A stretch of DNA of 64,000 bases from contig OZ245940.1 in assembly GCA_965230045.1 (NCBI GenBank), forward strand, positions 4,030,001 through 4,094,000, written 5' to 3'. The notes under the pieces were generated by a model that was not told where the DNA came from, did not search any database, and saw nothing but the letters and a program-made list of their open reading frames with translations. Numbering within the stretch: position 1 is the stretch's first letter; every line of letters begins with the position of its first letter. A program made the translations under genes and the position numbers. This document shows positions 26,853-33,985 of this stretch, piece by piece. Origin of the DNA: G963662905 sp965230045 (GTDB taxonomy: Bacteria > Bacteroidota > Bacteroidia > Bacteroidales > WRLA01).

Positions 26853-27377
26853 ATGGATCAGGATCAACAAAAAATATTGTATGTGTATTCGCTTTATGCG
26901 CATGAAAAGGGATTATCCTATTTGCAATACACAGCCGCTTTAGCGATATTTTTTTATCTAAAAAACAAAGGTCATTTCCCGAAATACAAGGATTCGCTCT
27001 TGCTATACGATTATAAAGATGCGCGCCGCTATGTTTGGGAAGACAAAAAATTTATGGCCGATATCAATATCGTGCGCGATGAGGGATTTTTAAACCGTTC
27101 ACGGGTTAAGGCCAAAGATTATCGCGATATCAATGCGCATCAATGCACCGAAGCGGGCAGAAAACATGTGGCAAGTCAAAAATTTGACCAGAAAAGCGAA
27201 TTTGCTCAGATAAAAAAAGATTTGACATGCAAATGCGGGAAACTCCTGCATGTCCGACTCGATGATAACGGACCGGTATTACATTGCTCTTCCAATTGCG
27301 AAGAAGTAAAAATCAATGATTTCCTGCATCATGTGGAACGCGACATCAAAGCATCTTTTCAACCCACACATATTTAA
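26853..27377 (+). CDS. Hypothetical zinc-ribbon protein, first gene of a two-gene unit
   Basis: 174 residues. The first 110 residues are helical and could form a winged-helix-like fold (SYLQYTAALAIFFYLKNKG, then DINIVRDEGFLNRSRVKAKD and TEAGRKHVAS). The last 60 carry two Cys pairs (CKCG and CSSNC, about residues 129-150) that look like a zinc ribbon. It precedes a CorA-like membrane protein by 3 bases, so the two are certainly cotranscribed and probably work together. I do not recognise the family. Confidence 0.6.
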   Translation: MDQDQQKILYVYSLYAHEKGLSYLQYTAALAIFFYLKNKGHFPKYKDSLLLYDYKDARRYVWEDKKFMADINIVRDEGFLNRSRVKAKDYRDINAHQCTEAGRKHVASQKFDQKSEFAQIKKDLTCKCGKLLHVRLDDNGPVLHCSSNCEEVKINDFLHHVERDIKASFQPTHI

Positions 27378-27380
27378 GCC

Positions 27381-28640
27381 ATGACAACATTCAAAAAGCC
27401 ACATATTTATGCTTCCACAATCCTACCCATGGGGAAAAACAATGTTGAAGCACTGAACCGTTTCGTCGGGGCGCATAAACGTTATCAAAGCCCAACTGAA
27501 TTTGGCAGCCGCGGCGAAGTGGAAGCCAAAGAAGAAGGCAGCTTTGAAATGACAGGCCATGGCATTATGCTCACTCCCGGCAATTATGATTTCTGCAATT
27601 GGCTGCATGCGGATGTTTCGGAATTTGCTGCACGGGACAAAAAATACGGATTAAGCCTTTACAAAAGCGGTTTGGCGGTTTTGGGACTACAGCCCGACGA
27701 CGCTGCTTGCAGCATAGATCAAATCAAGGAAATGGCCGGACAGCTCACCTATAAAATTGCCGATTGTATTTTTCCTGTGCTCAATGAAGGTCAGCAATTG
27801 ATGCTTTCGGCTGTTTTGCAGACTGAAAACCTGGCTGAATCCTGGTATCAGGTACAGGCTTATTCACTTGTGATCTGCGAAGAAAATCCCTTTGCAGGGA
27901 TGAAGGCGGAAGATGTGAAGGCACAGTATTCATCAACAATTGAAGCCTATACCGACTGGATTGTCAGCGCACAGGATTTGGGCGAAGGCATGCTTTTTAT
28001 GGGCATGGCAGGAATGCTCTATCTTGGCAAAAGAACAGAAGAAATTGATAAAATCCTACGGGACATCCTCTTTTTGAAATCCTGCAATAAAATGTCGCAT
28101 CATGTGCACTCATTGCTTTGGAGTTTGCGCAAAAGATTGCAAAACCTCAAAGATGAAAGCAAAAAAGGTAATTATAAAACACTGAAAACCAATAATGAAA
28201 AAATTTGCGGCCTTACGGATGTCTTATCAAAAATCCAGGTTTATGACCGCATGCTGGAACGGGAAACCGGAGAAATAGCTACACAATGGAAAAAAGATTC
28301 CTGTGCCCAGAAAGCTTGTTTTGTGGATATGATCTGTGAAGCATTTGCCGATGAAGTAGAAAAATCCATCGACCGCAGCGGGACGATCAGCCAGCTGACC
28401 AAAGATCTGGAAGTGCTCAGCCTGGAACTGGAAAACCGCCTGGAACTGCTGATGACCCGAGACAGTATGACCCTTAATGTCATTTTGCTCGTACTGACGA
28501 TTATTTCGCTGCTGGGTATTGGCGAAGTAGCCGGATTTTCCGAAACCCAATGGAAAATCGTGGGTCTTGTCATTCTGCCTTTCGGCCTGGCAAGCCTGAT
28601 TTACCTAAGAAATTATTTTAAAAATTTCCTCAAAGGCTGA
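27381..28640 (+). CDS. Hypothetical protein with CorA-like C-terminal membrane domain
   Basis: 419 residues. A soluble N-terminal domain of about 200 residues is followed by long helices (LLWSLRKRLQNLKDESKKG, then DLEVLSLELENRLELLMTR) and two transmembrane segments close to the C-terminus (about 365-385 and 392-412). This order, and the junction LELLMTRDSMTLNVILLVLT, is like CorA metal-ion channels, but the pore signature GMN is missing (IGEVAGF is in its place). It is therefore either a very divergent channel or a membrane-anchored sensor. It is the second gene of a tight unit with the zinc-ribbon protein. Confidence 0.6.
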   Translation: MTTFKKPHIYASTILPMGKNNVEALNRFVGAHKRYQSPTEFGSRGEVEAKEEGSFEMTGHGIMLTPGNYDFCNWLHADVSEFAARDKKYGLSLYKSGLAVLGLQPDDAACSIDQIKEMAGQLTYKIADCIFPVLNEGQQLMLSAVLQTENLAESWYQVQAYSLVICEENPFAGMKAEDVKAQYSSTIEAYTDWIVSAQDLGEGMLFMGMAGMLYLGKRTEEIDKILRDILFLKSCNKMSHHVHSLLWSLRKRLQNLKDESKKGNYKTLKTNNEKICGLTDVLSKIQVYDRMLERETGEIATQWKKDSCAQKACFVDMICEAFADEVEKSIDRSGTISQLTKDLEVLSLELENRLELLMTRDSMTLNVILLVLTIISLLGIGEVAGFSETQWKIVGLVILPFGLASLIYLRNYFKNFLKG

Positions 28641-28759
28641 TCAAGTCACCGAACAAATAAAACTTAACACCATTCATCGGATGACTTTGAGTCATCCGAC
28701 GAATGCATCCAAAACTAAATTTTACATAAATCCTTTGAATGAGAGAACTATTGCATTGA

Positions 28760-28939
28760 TTACCTGCGCTCTACAATCAAAAGCGAATCAATTTTTGCCG
28801 TTGCGCCCATAAATTGAAAGGTTGGCCGGACATTTGGAATTACAGAGACAACTTCGCCCTGCATTTTGTTCAGGTAATTTTCGAGTTTTTCCTGCATATT
28901 GGAATTGCGGACTTCGATTTTGTGAACTTTGTATTTCAT
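28760..28939 (-). CDS. Small DUF4177-like protein
   Basis: 59-residue ORF read directly from the sequence: it begins MKYKVHKIEVRNSNMQEKLE, continues ENYLNKMQGEVVSVIPNV and ends KIDSLLIVERR before TAA. The K-Y-K-V start, the E-x-x-L-N turn and the final LLIVERR strand are the pattern of small DUF4177-type proteins. It is a plausible gene in a stretch that otherwise has none; the plus-strand ORF over the same bases looks like its shadow. Function unknown. Confidence 0.6.
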   Translation of the reverse strand: MKYKVHKIEVRNSNMQEKLENYLNKMQGEVVSVIPNVRPTFQFMGATAKIDSLLIVERR

Positions 28940-29059
28940 GGTAAAGGGATTGGATTAATAAATGTGAGATATTTTTTTTCTAAAGATAGGAGTTTTTCGT
29001 CATATTCTTAAATTTGTAAGATGCTTTTTAATCTGTTCATCACTTTCAAGCATTTAAAA

Positions 29060-30271
29060 ATGAAAAAGATACCTATCCTTCTACTTACATTGTTGCTCAT
29101 TTCTGACATAACTTTTGGCTGCACCACAGCGGTTATTTCCGGGAAATACACCAAAAACGGTCGCCCGATGATCTGGAAATTGCGCGATTCAGAATCTTAT
29201 GAAAATAAAATGATGTTTTTTGATCATGCTAAATATGCTTTTGTGGGCATGATCAATTCTGATGATGAAAAAGGCGAACAAGTGTGGGGCGGCGCCAACG
29301 ATCAGGGTTTTGCCATTATGAACAGCGCATCCTTTAATGTAAATTCAGGAGACAGCAGCAGTGTGAAAGATCAGGAGGGTGTCTTTATGAAAAAAGCATT
29401 GGGAATTTGTACCAGTCTGGCTGATTTTGAAAAACTGCTTATCGACACGCCCAAACCCATGGGATTGGCCGCACATTTTGGTGTGCTCGATACCCAAGGA
29501 GGTGTGGCTTTTTATGAAGTAAACAACTTCAGTTTCACAAAATTTGATGCCAACGACCCAACTGAAGCGCCCAACGGATACATCATTCGCACAAATTATT
29601 CCTATACCGGAAAAAAAGATGTTGGTTATGGTTTTATCCGATACCAATGTGCACAGGATTTGTTTTATCAGGCAGATGCCTGCAATTTACTTGATCCACA
29701 AACAATTATTCAGGATTTTTCCCGCTGCCTGAAACATCCTGTTTTAAAGCGCGATTTCCGCGAAGACTATGAAGGTGTACCCTATGGTACGCATTTTGAA
29801 AATTCCGGTGACCTGATCACCCGCCACGGTTCGTCTTCCATGATTTTGATCGAAGGCGTTAAAAAAGGTGAACCCAAAGATCTGGCCACCATTTGGACTC
29901 AAATTGGATACCCGAACACTTCAATGGCAATTCCACTTTGGGTGCGTGGAGGAAAGGAAATGCCCGGAATTTTAAGCGCAAAAGGAAAAGAAAACTGCCC
30001 TTTAAACGAAATGGCCTTACAATTAAAATCAAAATGCTATCCCATAAAACGTTCAGCAGGTTATAAATACCTGAATGTTTCGGAGCTTATAAACAGCGAC
30101 AAAACAGGGATTATCCAGCAGATGGAAATCGCCGAAGAAGAAATCTTCCGGGCGACTTCCAAAAAACTTCAGGCATGGAGAAAGGACGATCCGGAGCAGC
30201 AGGAAATTGCTGAGTATAATAAATGGCTTAACCAATATTGCCGCAAGACCTACAGCGCCCTGATGGAATAA
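29060..30271 (+). CDS. Secreted C45-type Ntn hydrolase / acyltransferase
   Basis: 403 residues from the chosen ATG; a start 13 codons earlier would put polar residues before the signal peptide. The signal peptide (1-20) ends directly before C21 in CTTAVISGKYT, and the next stretch NGRPMIWKLRDSE is the family pattern. In these Ntn-fold enzymes (acyl-CoA:6-aminopenicillanate acyltransferase-like, C45) the N-terminal Cys that is exposed after processing is the nucleophile for amide-bond cleavage. Here signal-peptide cleavage itself would expose it. The usual GFAIMNSASFN strand is also present. Probably a periplasmic or extracellular amide hydrolase; substrate unknown. A TAAATTTG box lies at 29009-29016. 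Confidence 0.82.
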   Translation: MKKIPILLLTLLLISDITFGCTTAVISGKYTKNGRPMIWKLRDSESYENKMMFFDHAKYAFVGMINSDDEKGEQVWGGANDQGFAIMNSASFNVNSGDSSSVKDQEGVFMKKALGICTSLADFEKLLIDTPKPMGLAAHFGVLDTQGGVAFYEVNNFSFTKFDANDPTEAPNGYIIRTNYSYTGKKDVGYGFIRYQCAQDLFYQADACNLLDPQTIIQDFSRCLKHPVLKRDFREDYEGVPYGTHFENSGDLITRHGSSSMILIEGVKKGEPKDLATIWTQIGYPNTSMAIPLWVRGGKEMPGILSAKGKENCPLNEMALQLKSKCYPIKRSAGYKYLNVSELINSDKTGIIQQMEIAEEEIFRATSKKLQAWRKDDPEQQEIAEYNKWLNQYCRKTYSALME

Positions 30272-30334
30272 ACGCTTTGCAAGTGGCAGACAATACAGAT
30301 GACAATATTATGAGATCATCTGCGGTTTTAAACT

Positions 30335-30544
30335 TTACTCCTCCATAAACCAATGCGCATAGCCACAGCTTTCGCAGATGTAATTTACAGCCTTGTTATT
30401 AGCCCTATCGAAATTCAGAAAACTGAATACTACTGTATTCATAAGCGTTTTGCGGGTATAAAATCGTTTATGTCCGCAAATCTGACAGCTTAGGCGGATA
30501 TTACGCCCGACAATGTATTCTTTGGCAATTTTTTCATTACTCAT
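30335..30544 (-). CDS. Small zinc-ribbon protein
   Basis: 69 residues with two CxxC pairs (CQICG at about 20-24 and CESCGYAHW at about 57-65) separated by about 35 residues, a zinc-ribbon arrangement. The final C-G-Y-x-x-W-F pattern recalls small nucleic-acid-binding ribbons common in Bacteroidota. It lies convergent to the C45-type hydrolase gene and next to a palindromic repeat. Specific function unknown. Confidence 0.65.
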   Translation of the reverse strand: MSNEKIAKEYIVGRNIRLSCQICGHKRFYTRKTLMNTVVFSFLNFDRANNKAVNYICESCGYAHWFMEE

Positions 30545-30552
30545 ATTCTAAA

Positions 30553-30695
30553 CTGAATAATTCACAAAATACTCTATTACGCGCCCAAACCAAAGGAATG
30601 CTATCTTTTTGGCTCTCCCTTTCTCTTATTGCGTTTTGTGTTTGGTCACTGAGCTTGTCAAATGTGCTCATAACGAAATTTCATGAATTAATCAG
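30553..30695 (+). repeat. Palindromic repeat family 3, copy A
   Basis: 143 bases that begin CTGAATAATTCACAAA and end CATGAATTAATCAG, roughly complementary ends. It shares long blocks, including a 24-base identical stretch centred on CTTTCTCTTATTGCG, with the minus strand of 32397-32567. Similarity runs on for about 15 bases past its right end (TAGGAAATTTG). It holds an insertion-like stretch (CACTGAGCTTGTC) that copy B lacks. Confidence 0.75.
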
Positions 30696-30875
30696 CTTAT
30701 AGGAAATTTGTGATGCACCAATATCTCAACAGAAATGAGTTATCCCGATTCAATCGTAAAACTAAAGGAATTTAAAAGCTTATTGCACAACAAAAAACAG
30801 CGGCTGCAAAACATCGTGGAGCATATTTTCAAGAATTAATAATCTTTTCCAAATATCCGGAGCAGCATAATTTCA

Positions 30876-30883
30876 TACTTTTG
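30876..30883 (+). promoter_or_regulatory. -7 promoter box of glmM
   Basis: TACTTTTG lies 15 bases before the chosen ATG at 30899, which favours that start over a TTG at 30881 that overlaps the box. Confidence 0.5.
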
Positions 30884-30898
30884 CGCAAAACAGCTTAT

Positions 30899-32284
30899 AT
30901 GACATTAATCAAATCTATTTCAGGAATACGCGGAACGATTGGCGGCAAAGCCGGAGAAGGCTTAAGCCCGCTTGATGTAGTAAAATTTACTTCTTCTTTC
31001 GGCTCCTTTATGCAGGACGCCCATCAAAAGCAAAACATTAAAATGATATTGGGACGCGATGCCCGCATATCAGGAGAAATGGTCAACCGTTTGGTTGTTT
31101 CCACTCTCAATGCATTGGGCATTGATGTAATCGACCTGGGACTGAGCACCACACCAACGGTGGAAGTTCTGGTGACCAAACTCGAAGCACAGGGTGGCAT
31201 CATCCTCACTGCCAGTCACAATCCGGCACAGTGGAATGCACTCAAACTGCTCAACCACAAAGGCGAGTTCATCAATGCCGCCGAAGGAGAAGAAGTGCTG
31301 AAAAAAGCCGATGAGGAAGATTTTACTTTCGCGGAAGTGGATAAGCTGGGAAGCTACGAAACTTATGAAACAGCCATTGAAGACCATATTGAAGCCATTC
31401 TTCAACTACCGGATGTGGATGTAGAAGCCATAAAAAAGGCCAATTTCAGCATAGCACTGGATTGCGTTAATTCTACCGGCGGCATTGCGCTTCCTCCCCT
31501 ACTCAAAGCACTGGGTGTAGATGAAATACACGAGCTCTACTGCACACCAAACGGAGATTTTCCGCATAATCCGGAACCACTGCCACAGCACCTCTCCGAG
31601 CTTTCGGCATTGGTAAAAGACAAAAAAGCCCATTTGGGATTTACCGTTGATCCCGACGTGGACCGCCTGGCCATTGTTTGCGAAGACGGAAGCATGTTTG
31701 GCGAAGAATATACGCTGGTTGCCGTAGCAGATTATCTCCTGGGCAAACGCAAAGGCAATACCGTTTCCAATATGTCATCAACACGTGCCCTGCGCGACAT
31801 CACACAATCGGCTGGAATGGAATATTTCGCTTCGGCAGTTGGTGAGGTGAACGTTGTGAGCATGATGAAAGAGAAAAATGCCCTGATCGGTGGCGAAGGC
31901 AATGGCGGAGTTATTTTCCCGGAACTGCACTATGGCCGCGACGCTCTAGTAGGTATTGCACTTATCCTCAGCCACCTCGCACAGAAAGGCTGCTCCTGCA
32001 CCGAATTGCGCGACAGCTATCCGGCTTATGTCATCTCTAAAAATAAAATCCAGCTGCAGGAAGGAACAGATGTGGATGGCATTTTGAAAAAGATGGAAGA
32101 AAAATATCAGGATACGCCCCACTCCACCATCGATGGACTGAAACTCGATTTTGAAGACGGCTGGGTACACCTGCGCAAATCCAATACCGAACCGATTATC
32201 CGTGTTTATTCTGAAGCCAAAAATGCCAATGAGGCCAAGAAAATGGCGTCGATGATTATGCAAGATATCGAAGGACTGATGTAA
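30899..32284 (+). CDS. glmM: Phosphoglucosamine mutase
   Basis: 461 residues from ATG 30899. The alpha-D-phosphohexomutase motifs are complete: the phosphoserine loop ILTASHNPAQWNALK (about residues 98-112), the Mg-binding DPDVDRLAIV, the sugar-binding GGEGNGGVIFP and the phosphate-binding loop RKSNTEPIIRVY near the C-terminus. The N-terminus TLIKSISGIRGTIGG is that of Bacteroidota GlmM. It converts glucosamine-6-phosphate to glucosamine-1-phosphate for UDP-GlcNAc, hence peptidoglycan and LPS synthesis. The assignment to GlmM rather than phosphomannomutase rests on the N-terminal motif. A terminator follows, and palindromic repeats flank the gene on both sides. Confidence 0.88.
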   Translation: MTLIKSISGIRGTIGGKAGEGLSPLDVVKFTSSFGSFMQDAHQKQNIKMILGRDARISGEMVNRLVVSTLNALGIDVIDLGLSTTPTVEVLVTKLEAQGGIILTASHNPAQWNALKLLNHKGEFINAAEGEEVLKKADEEDFTFAEVDKLGSYETYETAIEDHIEAILQLPDVDVEAIKKANFSIALDCVNSTGGIALPPLLKALGVDEIHELYCTPNGDFPHNPEPLPQHLSELSALVKDKKAHLGFTVDPDVDRLAIVCEDGSMFGEEYTLVAVADYLLGKRKGNTVSNMSSTRALRDITQSAGMEYFASAVGEVNVVSMMKEKNALIGGEGNGGVIFPELHYGRDALVGIALILSHLAQKGCSCTELRDSYPAYVISKNKIQLQEGTDVDGILKKMEEKYQDTPHSTIDGLKLDFEDGWVHLRKSNTEPIIRVYSEAKNANEAKKMASMIMQDIEGLM

Positions 32285-32317
32285 GCTAAACTGAAAACCT
32301 GATTATCAGATAAGAAC

Positions 32318-32353
32318 AGCTGCGGCATAAAATTTTGTCGTGGCTTTTTTTTT
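32318..32353 (+). terminator. Rho-independent terminator of glmM
   Basis: AGCTGCGGCA pairs (with G-U pairs) with TGTCGTGGCT and is followed by a run of Ts. Confidence 0.65.
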
Positions 32354-32396
32354 ACTTCCGCATATAAAAACCACTAATAATGCAAATTTCCTAAAC

Positions 32397-32567
32397 CTGA
32401 TTAATTCATAAATCTTCGTCATGAGAATGCAAAACGCAATAAGAGAAAGGGAGCACAGGTTTTCGGCACGCAGGAATAGCCGTAGCTATTTTGAGTACCG
32501 GAAACAGAGCATTCCTTTCTGTTGAAGCGGTTTGCGTTCGTAATAGAATGGTTTGTGAATTATTCAG
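32397..32567 (-). repeat. Palindromic repeat family 3, copy B (inverted)
   Basis: 171 bases in the opposite orientation to copy A at 30553. Its own two ends are inverted repeats over roughly 55 bases (CTGATTAATTCAT against CTGAATAATTCAC, with GCAAA and AGAAAGG blocks further in). A small perfect palindrome (AATAGCCGTAGCTATT) sits in the middle and is absent from copy A. Confidence 0.75.
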
Positions 32568-32603
32568 GAAAAATTCGTTAAAAACAATTCAAGCTCAATA
32601 ATG

Positions 32604-32611
32604 TAATTTTG
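32604..32611 (+). promoter_or_regulatory. -7 promoter box immediately before an ORF (leaderless candidate)
   Basis: TAATTTTG ends only 4 bases before the ATG at 32616. Transcription would then begin at or next to the start codon. Confidence 0.4.
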
Positions 32612-32615
32612 CATT

Positions 32616-33653
32616 ATGATCACACTTGATATCTACAGCCATCCCGTTCAATGGCAAAGCCTCCTGCCTCTTGCTTTTGATAAGGAAGACAAATACAATA
32701 TTTTTCCAATAAGTGGTCCGGGCTCCAAAAGTGTGGCGGCCATAGAAAAACAAGCGGAATTCCTGTACACTGATCCGGGCAGCCTGATTTATTTTGCTTC
32801 CAGGGAACAATGCCTCTATCAGCTCATCACCTCACTTTCTTCAGAAAACCAAGGCTTTATCATTGATGCATCCATGCCCCAATGGCTGATTGAACAAGCA
32901 AAGAAACTATGGGAGCATGTGGAAATTATCAGTTTAGGCAGGATGTCGGAATGGTTGAAAAAAGAGGATCAAAAATATGATCGGGCTTCATACACATTAA
33001 TCCTGCCCCAGTTGAATCCAGAGACTTGCCAGGCCGTTTCGCTGAAAAAGCTGTTTCAGAAATGTGAAAAATACGGTCTTCGGCTCATTTTGGATGCATC
33101 TCATGCTTTGGGACGGATTGCACTGCCGGAGATAATGCCCGATAACAGCTTCCTTCTTTGCGATCCGGTTTTTAGTGGTGCGCCTTCTGCCCTTTGCGCG
33201 ATGAGCTACCACTGCAAACAACCGGAAATTCAGGAGCAAATAAACCTCCTGCACGACCTTCAGCAGGAATTACTGCAAAAAAATACCGGCTTGCCATCCT
33301 TGGCATTTCCTGATTTGAGAAAGATTACGCAGGGGTTTGACAAATTCACTCCTTTGGCATTGGAATTCCGTCAACAGTTGAAAAATATTTTTTCGGAAAA
33401 CAATATTGACGCAGAATACCCGGATTATTCCCATCAACAGCCCTTCAGTTTTTGCTTTTATTCCGGTGATAGCCGTTTTAAACGATTATGCGAAAAGCTG
33501 TTTGTTCAAGGTGCCATCACAGGAAATGCAAGCATCAGCAAGCATAATGGGAAACCAATCTACGGCTTGCGTTTTTCATTAAGCACTCATCTTGATGAAA
33601 AAGCACTCAAAGATTGCCAAAGCTATATTTACAATTCAATTCATGTTTTATGA
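32616..33653 (+). CDS. Degenerate PLP-fold protein (aminotransferase class V-like)
   Basis: 345 residues. The order of strands recalls class V aminotransferases / cysteine desulfurases: a residue pattern for the cofactor pocket (LILDASHALGRIALPE, about 152-167, where these enzymes have D-x-x-Q/H-x-x-G) and the next strand DNSFLLCDPVFSGAP. In active enzymes that strand carries the S-x-H-K Lys that binds pyridoxal phosphate; here no Lys is at that place (CDPVFSGAPSALCAM). It may be a non-catalytic relative. It follows glmM after a terminator and repeat, so it is a separate unit. Function unknown; similarity is judged by eye and is weak. Confidence 0.5.
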   Translation: MITLDIYSHPVQWQSLLPLAFDKEDKYNIFPISGPGSKSVAAIEKQAEFLYTDPGSLIYFASREQCLYQLITSLSSENQGFIIDASMPQWLIEQAKKLWEHVEIISLGRMSEWLKKEDQKYDRASYTLILPQLNPETCQAVSLKKLFQKCEKYGLRLILDASHALGRIALPEIMPDNSFLLCDPVFSGAPSALCAMSYHCKQPEIQEQINLLHDLQQELLQKNTGLPSLAFPDLRKITQGFDKFTPLALEFRQQLKNIFSENNIDAEYPDYSHQQPFSFCFYSGDSRFKRLCEKLFVQGAITGNASISKHNGKPIYGLRFSLSTHLDEKALKDCQSYIYNSIHVL

Positions 33654-33686
33654 ATCATAAAACATGAATTAATCAAAAGAATTTTG

Positions 33687-33694
33687 TACCTTTG
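33687..33694 (+). promoter_or_regulatory. -7 promoter box in front of the ATPase remnant
   Basis: TACCTTTG lies 13 bases before the ATG at 33708, so the broken gene appears to retain a promoter. Confidence 0.4.
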
Positions 33695-33707
33695 GGCAAA
33701 AGATAAA

Positions 33708-33985
33708 ATGAACCGATTCACGCTCGACTATCATCCTGACTATTTCTGCGACCGTGTAGCGGAAATCAAAAAAAGTTAGGCCGGGCTATAGCTCTGGAAG
33801 GCGGCATTGAAAAACCAACATCCTCCGCTTTTATCCAAAAATACGGATTACCTCCTGCTTCATCCACACTATTAGCCATTAACACCCTATTGGAAAAAGA
33901 AATCCTTTGTAAGTTTGATTCAGAGCTAAAGGTTTACGATGTATTTTTTAGCCGTTTTTTGGCTCATTTTTTTCCAATCCGATAA
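33708..33985 (+). pseudogene. Remnant of an AAA-type ATPase gene (frameshifted, mostly deleted)
   Basis: Reading starts MNRFTLDYHPDYFCDRVAEIKKS and stops at TAG 33777-33779. A shifted frame continues LGRAIALEGGIEKPTSSAFI, then QKYGLPPASSTLLAINTLLE, and ends VYDVFFSRFLAHFFPIR at TAA 33983-33985. The second part is the C-terminal winged-helix region of the ATPases whose end reads Y-x-V-Y-D-V-F-F-x-R-W/F-L. Everything with the Walker motifs is missing. The end overlaps the 3' end of the convergent kinase gene by 38 bases. Confidence 0.65.

Noticed and set aside
28814..29011. 65-codon plus-strand ORF
   Set aside because: It is antisense to the DUF4177-like ORF at 28760-28939, which has the better protein pattern.
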